A DNA stretch of 64,000 nt from Novosphingobium sp. G106 (GCF_019075875.1 NZ_JAHOOZ010000001.1:4092001-4156000), one strand, 5' to 3'; shown: positions 25,876 through 35,303, counted from the first letter of the stretch. Notes: generated from the letters alone by a model not told the origin. Translations and numbers: made by a program.

Positions 25876-28344
25876 GTGAGCGTCCAAACCGCCCTGCCGC
25901 CCGAGATCGCCGCCTGGTTCGAGGGCCGCGGCTGGCGCGTGCGGCGGCATCAGAGCGAAATGCTCGAAGCCTCCGATGCCGGGCAGCATGCCCTGCTCGT
26001 GGCGGATACCGGCGCGGGCAAGACACTTGCCGGGTTTCTGCCCACGCTCGCCGATTTCGCGCCCTCGCGCCTGGCAGATGCGCCCGTGCCGGACGGCCTG
26101 CACACACTCTACGTCTCGCCGCTCAAGGCCCTCGCGCATGACGTGCAGCGCAACCTCATGGCGCCGATCGAGGAAATCGGCCTGCCGATCCGCGTCGAGA
26201 CGCGCAGCGGCGATACCCCGTCCGACCGCAAGGCCCGCCAGCGCGCACGGCCGCCGCATGTGCTGCTGACCACGCCTGAATCGCTGTCGTTGCTGCTGTC
26301 CTATCCCGAGGCCGGGCAGCTCTTTTCGACGCTGAAGCGCGTGGTGATCGACGAGGTCCACGCCTTCGCGACGGGCAAACGCGGCGACCTGCTGGCGCTG
26401 TGCCTCGCGCGGCTCCAGACGATCGCGCCCGACATGCGCCGCGCGGCGCTGTCTGCAACTGTCGCGGACCCCGACGAGTACCGCGCCTGGCTCGCGCCCT
26501 GGGGCGAAATCGACCTTGTGACGCAGGTCGAGGGTGAACCTGGAGCCGAGCCGGAGGTTTCGATCCTGCTCCCGCTGGAAGAGCGCGTGCCCTGGAGCGG
26601 CCATGCTGCCGCCTGGGCCATCCCGCAGCTCTACGAGCAGATCAAGGCGCACCGGACGACCTTGGTCTTCACCAACACGCGCTTCCTCGCCGAGTACCTG
26701 TTCCAGCTTCTCTGGGACGCCAACGAGGACAAGCTGCCGGTCGGCATCCACCACGGCTCGCTGTCCAAGGAGGCGCGGCGCAAGGTGGAAGGCGCGATGG
26801 CGCGTGGCGAGCTCCGCGCGCTGGTCTGTACGGCAAGCCTCGATCTCGGCGTCGACTGGGGCGACATCGACCTCGTCGTGCAGATGGGCGCGCCGAAGGG
26901 CTCGTCGCGCCTGCTGCAGCGGATCGGGCGCGCCAACCACCGGCTCGACCAGCCGAGCAAGGCGCTGCTGGTGCCGGGCAACCGCTTCGAATTCCTCGAG
27001 GCCATGGCCGCCGCCGATGCGGTCCATGAAGGCCAGCGCGATGGCGAGGACTTCCGGCCCGGCGGGCTCGACGTACTGGCGCAGCACGTCATGGGCTGCG
27101 CCTGCGCCGGGCCGTTCCGCGAGGACGAGCTACTCGCCGAGATACGCAGCTCGCTGGCCTATGCCTGGGTCGATGCGGAACGTTTCGCGCGCGTGCTCGA
27201 TTTCGTCGCCACCGGCGGCTACGCGCTGCGCGCCTACGACCGTTTCCGCCGCATCGTCCGCGACAAGGATGGCGTCTGGCGACTGACGCACCCCGAGCGG
27301 GCGCATCGCCACCGGATGAACGCGGGGATCATCGTCGATGCCGAGATGCTCGACGTGCGCTTCAAGAACGGCAAGTCGCTTGGCCGGGTAGAGGAGAACT
27401 TCGGTGCCAGCCTGAAGCCCGGCGACACCTTCCGATTCGCCGGCATGGACCTCGAGGTCGAGGCGATCCGCGATCTCGAGCTGATCGTGCGGGCAGCGAA
27501 GAAATCGGCGACGATCCCGAGCTACATGGGTGCGCGGATGCCGCTGACCACGCATATGGGCGAGCGCGTGCGCGCGATGCTCGCCGACCGCGCCGGCTGG
27601 GGCCGCTTTCCCGACGACGTGCGCGAATGGTTGGAAGTCCAGGACTGGCGCTCCCACCTGCCCGCGCCGGGGCGGCTGCTGGTCGAGAGCTTCCCGCACC
27701 AGAAGCTCGAATACACGACCTACTATACCTTCGAGGGCTGGAACGCGAACCAGTCGCTCGGCATGCTGATCACGCGGCGGATGGAGGATCGCGGGCTGGG
27801 GCCGCTGGGCTTCGTCGCCAACGACTATGCGCTGGCGGTCTGGGGGCTGAAACCGGTCGACGATCCTGCAGCCCTGCTCTCGCCCGATATCCTGACCCAC
27901 GAATTCGTCGACTGGGTTCAACAAAGTTACCTGCTGCGCCGTGCCTTCCGCGAGGTTGCCGTGATCTCGGGCCTCGTCGAACGGCAGCACCCGGGCAAGA
28001 AGAAGACCGGGCGGCAGGTCACCTTCTCGACCGACCTGATCTACGACGTGCTGCGCAAGTACGAGCCCGACCACCTGTTGATCGAAGCCGCCTGGGCCGA
28101 TGCGCGCGCACGGATGACCGACGTCGCGCGCGTCGCCGACGTGCTCGACCGCGCTGCGCGCGAGGTCGACCATGTCCGGCTCGAACGGATCAGCCCGCTA
28201 TCGGTGCCGGTGCTATCGATGATCGGGCGCGAAAGCCTGCCTGCGGGCATGGCCGACGACATGCTGCTCGAGGAGGCAGAGGGCCTGGCCGCGGCGGCGA
28301 TGCGGCCAGATCCGGTCGAAGAGGAACGCGAGGAAACCGGGTAG
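25876..28344 (+). CDS. Ligase-associated-type DEXH-box helicase (Lhr family)
   Basis: 822 residues from a GTG start at 25876, which begins immediately before the conserved LPPEIAAWFEGRGWRVRRHQ. An upstream extension of the frame overlaps the divergent BON gene and is discarded. Motif I is ADTGAGKT, Ia YVSPLKAL, II DEVH, III SAT, and VI QRIGRANH. A long Lhr C-terminal region completes the gene. Family members are usually encoded beside an ATP-dependent DNA ligase and exonuclease as a DNA-repair set; no such partner is here. Confidence 0.9.
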   Translation: MSVQTALPPEIAAWFEGRGWRVRRHQSEMLEASDAGQHALLVADTGAGKTLAGFLPTLADFAPSRLADAPVPDGLHTLYVSPLKALAHDVQRNLMAPIEEIGLPIRVETRSGDTPSDRKARQRARPPHVLLTTPESLSLLLSYPEAGQLFSTLKRVVIDEVHAFATGKRGDLLALCLARLQTIAPDMRRAALSATVADPDEYRAWLAPWGEIDLVTQVEGEPGAEPEVSILLPLEERVPWSGHAAAWAIPQLYEQIKAHRTTLVFTNTRFLAEYLFQLLWDANEDKLPVGIHHGSLSKEARRKVEGAMARGELRALVCTASLDLGVDWGDIDLVVQMGAPKGSSRLLQRIGRANHRLDQPSKALLVPGNRFEFLEAMAAADAVHEGQRDGEDFRPGGLDVLAQHVMGCACAGPFREDELLAEIRSSLAYAWVDAERFARVLDFVATGGYALRAYDRFRRIVRDKDGVWRLTHPERAHRHRMNAGIIVDAEMLDVRFKNGKSLGRVEENFGASLKPGDTFRFAGMDLEVEAIRDLELIVRAAKKSATIPSYMGARMPLTTHMGERVRAMLADRAGWGRFPDDVREWLEVQDWRSHLPAPGRLLVESFPHQKLEYTTYYTFEGWNANQSLGMLITRRMEDRGLGPLGFVANDYALAVWGLKPVDDPAALLSPDILTHEFVDWVQQSYLLRRAFREVAVISGLVERQHPGKKKTGRQVTFSTDLIYDVLRKYEPDHLLIEAAWADARARMTDVARVADVLDRAAREVDHVRLERISPLSVPVLSMIGRESLPAGMADDMLLEEAEGLAAAAMRPDPVEEEREETG

Positions 28345-28349
28345 GGCCG

Positions 28350-28790
28350 CTATTCGGAGGGCTTACCGAATTCGGCGAATCGCTCATTACCGACAAAACC
28401 GAACTTGGTGACGCCGGAGCGCTTGATGTCGCGCGTAACGCGCGCGGCCAGATCGTAGCTCGCTTGTGCATCCGGTTGGTACTGGAGCTCGGGTTCGACC
28501 GGCCGCTGCCGCGATTGCATTAGCAATGTAGTAAGTTGCGTTTCACTGACGGCCCTACCGTTCCACATGATCTGGTCAGCAGCCGTTACCTCGAGCCGAT
28601 TGACTACGGGATCGATGGGCCGATCGATTACAGGCGCACCGGCGCTGACGTTAAACTCGGTAGAGTTAGTCGCGACGGGTATTGTGATGATGAACATGAT
28701 CAGGAGCACGAGCATCACGTCGATCAGCGGCGTCGTATTCATTTCCATCATCGGCTGGCCGCTTCCGGGCCGCGCGCTTGCAATCGTCAT
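28350..28790 (-). CDS. exbD: ExbD/TolR-family protein, third copy
   Basis: 146 residues from the ATG at 28788-28790, which has a strong AGGAG box 8 bases upstream; a longer frame to 28814 is not needed. One membrane helix (about residues 18-40, TPLIDVMLVLLIMFIITIP) carries the conserved Asp used for proton-motive-force coupling. The periplasmic domain ends VTKFGFVGNERF, nearly the same as the copy at 28973. It stands apart from the rest of the cluster behind a strong terminator, so it may have its own promoter. It carries fewer high-GC codons in its central part than the other copies. Confidence 0.88.
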   Translation of the reverse strand: MTIASARPGSGQPMMEMNTTPLIDVMLVLLIMFIITIPVATNSTEFNVSAGAPVIDRPIDPVVNRLEVTAADQIMWNGRAVSETQLTTLLMQSRQRPVEPELQYQPDAQASYDLAARVTRDIKRSGVTKFGFVGNERFAEFGKPSE

Positions 28791-28921
28791 CGCCAACTCT
28801 CCTTTCGACAACACCTTCCCAAATTCTTTTCTCGAGTGAGACAGGTGTATCAGAGGCCCGAGTTCGCGAGAAGCGGATTAAAGGCAGCGCTACCGCGTCA
28901 TTTGCGCGCACTGGACAAACG

Positions 28922-28950
28922 AAAAGGGGCGGATCGCTCCGCCCCTTCCA
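28922..28950 (-). terminator. Strong terminator after the second exbD
   Basis: A perfect 10-bp inverted repeat, AAGGGGCGGA (28924-28933) and TCCGCCCCTT (28938-28947), with a TCGC loop. On the minus strand it is followed by TTCGTTTG, 25 bases past the exbD stop at 28973. Confidence 0.88.
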
Positions 28951-28972
28951 TATCCGACCGGTAGCGTGGCGC

Positions 28973-29422
28973 TTACTTGGCGCCGGCCGCCTTGTCGAAT
29001 TCCGAGAACTGCTCGTTGCCGACGAAGCCGAACTTGGTGACCTTTGAGCCCTTGATGATGTTGAGCACCTTGGCCGAGAGGTCGTAGCTGGCATCCTGGT
29101 CGGGCTGGAACTGCAGTTCCGGCTCGACCGGCATCGCGAGGGTAGCCTTGAGATCCCTGACGAGTTCGCTGCCGGTCTGCGGCGTCCCGTTCCACAGAAT
29201 CAGCCCCTCGCGCGTCAGCGTGAGCTTGTTGATCGTCGGCTTGATCAGATTCGGCGGCGGCGGGGTGTTGTTTGGTACCGGCAGATCGATGTCGGTCGAG
29301 TGCGTCGCGACCGGAATGGTGATGATGAACATGATGAGGAGCACGAGCATGACGTCGATCAACGGCGTCGTGTTCATTTCCATCATCGGACTGCCATCGT
29401 CCTTGCCGCCTGACATTGCCAT
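28973..29422 (-). CDS. exbD: ExbD/TolR-family protein, second copy
   Basis: 149 residues. The N-terminal cytoplasmic tail is followed by a single helix with NTTPLIDVMLVLLIM (Asp in the membrane) and a periplasmic domain containing a proline cluster (NNTPPPPNLIKP) and a VTKFGFVGNEQF ending. Part of the tonB-exbB-exbD-exbD run on the minus strand. ExbD works with ExbB to power TonB-dependent import. Confidence 0.92.
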   Translation of the reverse strand: MAMSGGKDDGSPMMEMNTTPLIDVMLVLLIMFIITIPVATHSTDIDLPVPNNTPPPPNLIKPTINKLTLTREGLILWNGTPQTGSELVRDLKATLAMPVEPELQFQPDQDASYDLSAKVLNIIKGSKVTKFGFVGNEQFSEFDKAAGAK

Positions 29423-29456
29423 GGCAAATTACTCCTGAGTTACGTGCCGGCGCCGA

Positions 29457-29987
29457 TTAGGCTTTCGGATCGACGGGATTCGAGATGAAGCCGACCGTCG
29501 GATAGCCGGAAATCTGGACGTTGTAGATGGCACCGGCGATGCAGCGCCACGGGGCGTTTACGTCGCCGCGGATGTGCACCTGAGGCACCTTGTCCGGTTC
29601 GCGCATCATCGCTTCGGGACCGCCCGCGCGCTTGACGATCGCGTCGAGCCGCTTGAACGCCTGGTCGCGGAGCTCTTCCGAGTTCACCGGCGTGATGTTG
29701 TTGAAATAGACGCGGCACTGGCCATAGCGCGAAGCGCCTTCGAAGCCGGGCTGACCCGCACTGCGACCACCGGAGTCGGTCGTGGTGACCGTCAGCAGCA
29801 GGTTCTCGACCTTGTCCTTCGATTCCTGCGAAACGACGATCGGGATCTTCAGCTTTTCGATGGTCTGGATCGCGACGGGAACCGCGATGAGGAAGATGAT
29901 CAGCAGCACCAGCATCACGTCGACGAGCGGCGTGGTGTTGATGTCGGACATCGGGGTCTCTTGCCCGCCGCCTACTGAAACCGCCAT
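29457..29987 (-). CDS. exbD: ExbD/TolR-family protein, first and most divergent copy
   Basis: 176 residues, longer than the other two. The helix region INTTPLVDVMLVLLIIFLIAVP retains the membrane Asp. The periplasmic domain is distinct: it has two cysteines (QCRVYF and WRCIAG) that could form a disulfide, and an extra acidic middle. It lies 127 bases downstream of exbB. Its divergence suggests a different role from the paired copies downstream. Confidence 0.92.
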   Translation of the reverse strand: MAVSVGGGQETPMSDINTTPLVDVMLVLLIIFLIAVPVAIQTIEKLKIPIVVSQESKDKVENLLLTVTTTDSGGRSAGQPGFEGASRYGQCRVYFNNITPVNSEELRDQAFKRLDAIVKRAGGPEAMMREPDKVPQVHIRGDVNAPWRCIAGAIYNVQISGYPTVGFISNPVDPKA

Positions 29988-30113
29988 AGTATCGTCCTAT
30001 CCTTGCATTCTCGGTCCGGGAGAGGGCGACGGGCCCGCATGCAGCTGCCCGTCGCAATTCATTCCCGGCTGGCGGCGGAATTCACCGCCGCCGTTATCGC
30101 GCGCCGTTTGCGC

Positions 30114-30890
30114 TTAGGGCTTGGTCGGCGCAGCGGCCGGCTTCGCAGCCACCGGAGCAGGCTTGCCCGGAGCGGCGGTCAGGAACGCGGGCTTGACCGC
30201 ACCGCCCGAGGCGATGTTGGCCAGAACGTCGGTCGAGAAGCCGGTGAGGGTTTCGCCGATCCGCTTGTTGCGCGACTGCAGGTAGTTGTAGGCGAGCACC
30301 GCGGGAACCGCGACGAGCAGGCCGAGCGCGGTCATGATCAGAGCTTCACCGACCGGACCCGCGACCTTGTCGATCGAGGCCGAACCGGCGATGCCGATGT
30401 TGATCAGCGCGCGATAGATGCCGACGACGGTACCGAACAGACCGATGAACGGCGAGGTCGCACCGACGGTGGCGAGGAAGGGGAGGCCCGCGGCGAGACG
30501 AGCGTTGATCGAGGCTTCCGAACGAGCCAGCGAACCGTGCAGCCAGTCGTGCGCTTCGGTCGAGTCCTTGAGCTTCAGGGCGTCTTCTTCGGCCAGGAGG
30601 CCGTCATCGACGATCTGGCGCCAGGCGCTGTTCTTGTCGAGCTTGGAAGCGCCGTCCTTGAGTGTCGGGGCTTTCCAGAAGCTGGCGCGCAGGTCACGGC
30701 CCTGACGCATGATCTTCGACTGTTCGACCCACTTGGTGAACAGGATGTAGAACGAGCCGAACGACATGATGCCGAGAATGGTCACCGTCGCATAGGCGAT
30801 GAAACCGCCCTGCTGAAGCGCTTCGGCAAAGCCGAACTTGTTCTGCGGCGCGGCCTGGGCGGCCGGAGCAAGAAGGTCAATGAGTTGCAT
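30114..30890 (-). CDS. exbB: ExbB (MotA/TolQ/ExbB proton channel)
   Basis: A 258-residue protein with three membrane helices (about 30-50, 135-160 and 180-205). The typical LPFLATVGATSPFIGLFGTVVG stretch and the ALGLLVAVPAVLAYN helix match the ExbB signature. The C-terminus is rich in Ala, Pro and Lys. It forms the pentameric proton channel that with ExbD energises TonB. It lies 68 bases downstream of tonB. Confidence 0.95.
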   Translation of the reverse strand: MQLIDLLAPAAQAAPQNKFGFAEALQQGGFIAYATVTILGIMSFGSFYILFTKWVEQSKIMRQGRDLRASFWKAPTLKDGASKLDKNSAWRQIVDDGLLAEEDALKLKDSTEAHDWLHGSLARSEASINARLAAGLPFLATVGATSPFIGLFGTVVGIYRALINIGIAGSASIDKVAGPVGEALIMTALGLLVAVPAVLAYNYLQSRNKRIGETLTGFSTDVLANIASGGAVKPAFLTAAPGKPAPVAAKPAAAPTKP

Positions 30891-30958
30891 GCGGTTAGTC
30901 CTCTCAAGAATGGAAACAATCGGCCGGCAGCGCGCGGCATGCCGGCACAGTCAGGAAA

Positions 30959-31609
30959 TCAGTCTTTCGGGATGACCCACCGGACCCGGTTCGAATAGGA
31001 TCCAGAGGTCGGGTTGCCTTCACCATCGGTCGCCGGAGTGAAGCGGGCACGGCGGCGAACGTTGTCGCAGGTCGCCGCATCGAGATCGGCATGGCCGCTC
31101 GACGAGGTGATCGAACAATCGGTCACCCGGCCATCGGGACCCACCGTGACGCGGAAGCTGGTAGTGCCTTCGCGTTCTTCACGCAGCGCGCGCGACGGAT
31201 AGTCGTTCGTCGTTGCCCAGTTCCCGGGATTGCCCTTCGGCTGAGCGCCCTTGGGCGTGAAGCGCGGCGGCGGCGGTGCGGCAGGAGCCGGCGGCAGCAC
31301 GACCATCGGCGGCGGTGCGGGCGGCGGCTCGGACACGGTGGTCACCATCGGCGGCGGAGCAAGGTTCACCTTCGGCGGAGGCGCCACGATGGGCGGCGGA
31401 GGCAAATCCTTCTTCGGCGGCGGTGGTGGCGGTTCTTCCTTTTTGACTTCTTCCTTGATGTCGACCGTCGTCACCTTCTGGATGACCTTCTTGGCCGCTT
31501 CGTAGGCCAGACCCGTAACGAGCGCATAACCAACCAGGACGTGAATAAGGGCAACGATGATCAACGCGGTAACGCGATTACCGCTCATCTTTTGGTCAGC
31601 GTAAGCCAT
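30959..31609 (-). CDS. tonB: TonB energy transducer
   Basis: A 216-residue protein. One N-terminal helix (about residues 14-36, ALIIVALIHVLVGYALV) is followed by a proline-rich spacer (residues 55-120) with several PPPPP and PPPxV repeats. The C-terminal TonB domain has the YPSRALREEREGTTSFRV motif and ends RVRWVIPKD. It spans the periplasm to open TonB-dependent receptors, which are very numerous in sphingomonads. First gene of the energising cluster. Confidence 0.95.
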   Translation of the reverse strand: MAYADQKMSGNRVTALIIVALIHVLVGYALVTGLAYEAAKKVIQKVTTVDIKEEVKKEEPPPPPPKKDLPPPPIVAPPPKVNLAPPPMVTTVSEPPPAPPPMVVLPPAPAAPPPPRFTPKGAQPKGNPGNWATTNDYPSRALREEREGTTSFRVTVGPDGRVTDCSITSSSGHADLDAATCDNVRRRARFTPATDGEGNPTSGSYSNRVRWVIPKD

Positions 31610-31952
31610 TCCGACGCATCACTCCATAACAATGCCCCGGGGGAAGCCCGAGGCGAACATGGGGCAAGCTTGAGGCCCGCTCCCATGCGAGTTTCTTAAA
31701 ATTACAACCCGACGGACGTCCACTTCCCCCTCTCGGGGCATCGGCGCCCGAACAGGCGAAGGCAGGGCCTTTTTTTGTTTTAGCCCGGATTTCAGGCCCG
31801 CTTTAGCTCCGTTGCCAAACCCGTGCAACGCCTTATGCGCACGTCCAGAAGTTAACATCAGATTCAGACCCGTTAAAGCTGACTGTCGAAGTGGGGAGCC
31901 CTATGGCGGCCCCTAGAGCCCTCGAAAATACGACAAATTGCGGAGTTCCATC
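31610..31952. other. Intergenic region between divergent tonB and the exported-protein gene
   Basis: A 343-base region without a gene that must hold the promoters of tonB (minus) and of the gene at 31953 (plus). A T-rich run at 31770-31781 sits inside a GGGCCT/AGGCCC inverted repeat, which could terminate a transcript. On the minus strand TTGCAC, a 17-base spacer and TAAAGC give a weak sigma-70-like match. No Fur box is obvious by eye. Confidence 0.4.
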
Positions 31953-32807
31953 GTGATCCACCCGACCAAGCGCTTCGTTCGAATGCCCGGCACCATGATG
32001 GTGGCGGTGATTCTCCTGAATTTGTCAACTCCCACTTTATCGGCGGAGGTGTCCCCCGGTGCGACCTACGCCGACCTTGCAGATATGTCCGATTCGGCGC
32101 GATTGGTTCTGCGGGCTCAGGTCCGCAAGATGGCTCCGGTCGAGCCGGCGCGCGCACGGGGCGTTCGGGCGGGTTGGACGCGCTATTATATAGAGGCGCG
32201 GACCGAGGCGCTGATCCGAGGCGACGCGCCGCTCGGCCAGTCGCTGCGCTACCTCGTCGACATGCCGCCGGACGAGCGCGGCAAGGCGCCGAAGCTCAAG
32301 AAGAGATCAGTGCTGCTCTTCGCGACCAGCGCCAAGGGTCCTGCCGGCGATCTGCAACTCGTCGCCCCGGACGCGCAGGTTCTGTGGGATGCCGACGCGG
32401 AGGCGCGGACGCGTGCGATCCTCGCCGCGCTCGTCGCGCCCGACGCACCGCGCAAAGTGACCGGCGTGCGCGAGGCGATCTATGTGCCCGGCAATCTCGC
32501 CGGCGAAGGCGAAACGCAGTTCTTCCTCGATACCGCCGACCATTCGGCCGCCTCGATCACGGTCCGCCACCAGGCCGGCGCTCCGACGACCTGGGGCGTC
32601 TCCTTCTCGGAAGTCGCCGCACCGGCGGACAGCGCGCCCGCGCGCGATACGCTGACCTGGTACCGGCTCGCCTGTTTCCTGCCCAACAGCCTGCCGCGCG
32701 GGGTCAACCTGTCCGAAGACGCCTCCAGCCGCGGCCAGGCCGAAGCCGACTACCGCATGGTGCTGGGCGAGCTCGGCCCGTGCCAGCGGAACCGGGCTGC
32801 CTCCTAG
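31953..32807 (+). CDS. Exported protein of unknown function
   Basis: 284 residues from a GTG at 31953 with GGAG 8 bases upstream; ATG at 31983 is the alternative. The N-terminus (basic, then MMVAVILLNLSTPTLSA) is a signal peptide. The mature protein is soluble, with a beta-rich pattern (RLVLRAQVRKM, YYIEARTEALIRGDAP, SVLLFATSAKG) and several charged turns. I recognise no family. The gene stands alone, divergent from tonB and 59 bases before hom. High GC3 throughout supports real coding. Confidence 0.72.
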   Translation: MIHPTKRFVRMPGTMMVAVILLNLSTPTLSAEVSPGATYADLADMSDSARLVLRAQVRKMAPVEPARARGVRAGWTRYYIEARTEALIRGDAPLGQSLRYLVDMPPDERGKAPKLKKRSVLLFATSAKGPAGDLQLVAPDAQVLWDADAEARTRAILAALVAPDAPRKVTGVREAIYVPGNLAGEGETQFFLDTADHSAASITVRHQAGAPTTWGVSFSEVAAPADSAPARDTLTWYRLACFLPNSLPRGVNLSEDASSRGQAEADYRMVLGELGPCQRNRAAS

Positions 32808-32866
32808 CACTGCCTCTGGCGTTTTGGCCGGCTCTCGCCTAGGGCGCGCACCCGAAAGGGGGCATC

Positions 32867-34186
32867 ATGGCCGCACCGCTTAGAATCGCACTGGCAGGAC
32901 TCGGAACCGTCGGCGGAGGCGTCATCCGACTGATCGAGACCAACGGTCCGCTGATCGAGCGCCGTGCGGGCCGGCCGCTCGTCATCACCGCCGTCAGCGC
33001 GCGCGATCGCAACAAGGATCGCGGCGTCGACATCTCCCGCTACGGCTGGGAAGACGACATGACCGCCATGGCCGCGCGCGACGACGTCGACGCAGTGGTC
33101 GAGCTGGTCGGCGGCGCCGACGGCCCGGCGCTGACCCTGGCGCGCAATGCCATCGCCCATGGCAAGTCGCTCGTCACCGCCAACAAGGCGATGATCGCGC
33201 ACCACGGGCTCGAACTGGCCGAGCTGACCGAGAAGGCGCGCGTCGCGCTGAAATTCGAAGCCGCGGTGGCCGGCGGCGTGCCGGTAATCAAAGGCCTGCG
33301 CGAAGGCGCGGCGGCCAACAACATCGACCGCCTCTATGGCATCCTCAACGGCACCTGCAATTTTATCCTCTCGACGATGGAGGACACAGGCCGCGATTTC
33401 GCCGACGTGCTCGGCGAGGCGCAGGCCAAGGGCTATGCCGAAGCCGATCCCAGCTTCGACGTCGAAGGCACCGACGCCGCGCACAAGCTGGCGATCCTGT
33501 CGGCGATCGCTTTCGGCACCCGGATCGACTTCGCCTCGGTCGACACGGCAGGGATCACGCGCATCCAGGCGGCGGACATCGCCCAGGCCGATGCGCTGGG
33601 CTATGTCATCCGGCTGATCGGGCTGGCCGAAGTCGATAGCGAAGGCGGCCAGCGGCGTCTGTTCCAGCGCGTCCAGCCGCACCTCGTGCCCTTCGATCAT
33701 CCGTTGGCCCATGTCGACGGCGCGACCAATGCGGTCGTCGCCGAGGGCAATTTCTCGGGCCGGCTGCTGTTTCAGGGCGCGGGTGCGGGCGACGGACCGA
33801 CCGCGAGCGCAGTGGTTGCCGACCTGATCGACATCGCCCGCGGCGATCTCGGCGGCGAAGCGGGCGCGCCTTTCTCGATCCAGGTCTCGGAAATGGAGAC
33901 GATGGCGCCGGCCCCTTCGGGCCACCGGCTAGGCCGCGCCTATATCCGCTTTATGGTTGCCGACCGGCCCGGCGTTCTGGCCGAGATCACGGCCGCGATG
34001 CGCGATGCCGGCGTCTCGATCGAAAGCCTGATCCAGAAAGGACGCGCGGAGGAAGGTGGCAACGTCCTGGTTGCAATGGTCACGCACGAGGGTCCCGAAG
34101 CGCGGGTCGCCGAGGCGCTGCGCCTGCTCGATGGATCCGATGCGCTGGCCGAAGCGCCATTGGTGATGCAGCTGCTGGGCGAGTGA
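32867..34186 (+). CDS. hom: Homoserine dehydrogenase
   Basis: A 439-residue protein with an N-terminal Rossmann motif (GLGTVGGGV, residues 10-18), the catalytic VTANKAMIAHHG region, and the homoserine dehydrogenase signature NGTCNFILSTMED. A C-terminal ACT domain (RPGVLAEITAAMRDAGVSIES, about 360-435) implies allosteric control, usually by threonine. It reduces aspartate semialdehyde in the threonine, methionine and isoleucine pathway. Confidence 0.97.
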   Translation: MAAPLRIALAGLGTVGGGVIRLIETNGPLIERRAGRPLVITAVSARDRNKDRGVDISRYGWEDDMTAMAARDDVDAVVELVGGADGPALTLARNAIAHGKSLVTANKAMIAHHGLELAELTEKARVALKFEAAVAGGVPVIKGLREGAAANNIDRLYGILNGTCNFILSTMEDTGRDFADVLGEAQAKGYAEADPSFDVEGTDAAHKLAILSAIAFGTRIDFASVDTAGITRIQAADIAQADALGYVIRLIGLAEVDSEGGQRRLFQRVQPHLVPFDHPLAHVDGATNAVVAEGNFSGRLLFQGAGAGDGPTASAVVADLIDIARGDLGGEAGAPFSIQVSEMETMAPAPSGHRLGRAYIRFMVADRPGVLAEITAAMRDAGVSIESLIQKGRAEEGGNVLVAMVTHEGPEARVAEALRLLDGSDALAEAPLVMQLLGE

Positions 34187-34322
34187 CACTGGCAGTGGTG
34201 CGGTAATAATCCAGGGCTAGGGGAGCGCGACAGCGCTCCATCTCGACAAGAGTCGCGGCGCTGGCTAAGCGGCGAGCCAAATCCGTTGCGCGCCGCATCA
34301 CTTGAGAGGATCAGCCAGTCCC

Positions 34323-35303
34323 ATGACCGCCACCCCTGCCAGCCATGTGCTCGACCGCGTTCTCGTTCTCGAAATGGTGCGTGTCACCGAAGCCGCGGCG
34401 ATCTCTGCCTCCAAGCTGATCGGCCGCGGCGACGAGAAGGCTGCTGACGCGGCGGCCGTCGAAGCGATGCGCGCGGCGCTTAACGAGCTCTACATGGACG
34501 GCACCGTCGTCATCGGCGAGGGCGAGCGCGACGAGGCGCCGATGCTGTTCATCGGCGAGAAGGTCGGCGCGGCGCAGGGCAAGGGCCCCAAGATCGACAT
34601 CGCGCTCGATCCGCTCGAAGGCACGACGATCTGCGCCAAGGCCGGTCCGAACTCGCTGGCCGTGCTCGCGGTGGCCGAAGAAGGCAACCTGCTCAACGCG
34701 CCCGACGTCTACATGGACAAGCTGGCGGTCGGCCCCGGCTATCCCGAAGGCATCATCGATCTCGCCAAGACGCCGACCGAGAACGTCAAGGCCGTCGCCG
34801 CGGCCAAGGGCGTGCAGCCCAATGAAATCATCGTCTGCGTGCTCGACCGTCCGCGCCACGCCGAGCTGATCGCCGAGCTGCGCGGTCTAGGCTGCGGCGT
34901 CGTCCTGATCGGCGACGGCGACGTCGCCGGCGTGATCGCGGTGACCAACGAGGACACCACGATCGACCTCTACATGGGTTCGGGCGGCGCCCCCGAGGGC
35001 GTGCTCGCCGCCGCGGCGCTGCGCTGCGTCGGCGGCCAGTTCAACGGCCGCCTGCTGTTCCGCAACGACGACGAACGCGCCCGCGCGCGCAAGTGGGGCA
35101 TCGAGGACCTCAACAAGATCTACAAGCTCGAGGAACTCGCCAAGGGCGACTGCATCTTCGCCGCAACCGGCGTGACCGACGGCTCGCTGCTCCAGGGCGT
35201 CAAGCGCCTCAAGGGCGGCCGCATCACGACCGAGAGCGTCGTCATGCGCGCTTCGTCGGGCACCGTCCGCTGGGTCAAGGGTGACCGCCGCAAGGCGCAG
35301 TGA
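34323..35303 (+). CDS. glpX: Class II fructose-1,6-bisphosphatase
   Basis: 326 residues from ATG 34323 (MTATPASHVLDRVLVLEMVR), with AGAGGA 12 bases upstream. GlpX motifs are visible: GEGERDEAPMLFIGE (metal binding), DPLEGTTICAKAGPNSLAV and YMGSGGAPEGVLAAAAL. It hydrolyses FBP to fructose-6-P in gluconeogenesis. It follows hom by 136 bases, so it may have its own promoter. Confidence 0.96.
   Translation: MTATPASHVLDRVLVLEMVRVTEAAAISASKLIGRGDEKAADAAAVEAMRAALNELYMDGTVVIGEGERDEAPMLFIGEKVGAAQGKGPKIDIALDPLEGTTICAKAGPNSLAVLAVAEEGNLLNAPDVYMDKLAVGPGYPEGIIDLAKTPTENVKAVAAAKGVQPNEIIVCVLDRPRHAELIAELRGLGCGVVLIGDGDVAGVIAVTNEDTTIDLYMGSGGAPEGVLAAAALRCVGGQFNGRLLFRNDDERARARKWGIEDLNKIYKLEELAKGDCIFAATGVTDGSLLQGVKRLKGGRITTESVVMRASSGTVRWVKGDRRKAQ

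Noticed and set aside
25630..28173. Two long minus-strand frames (485 and 347 codons) opposite the helicase gene
   Set aside because: They mirror the codon structure of a high-GC gene with clear helicase motifs on the plus strand; their composition is Arg/Gln/Ala-rich without domains.
30003..30998. 331-codon plus-strand frame opposite exbB
   Set aside because: Antisense shadow of a protein with recognisable ExbB helices.
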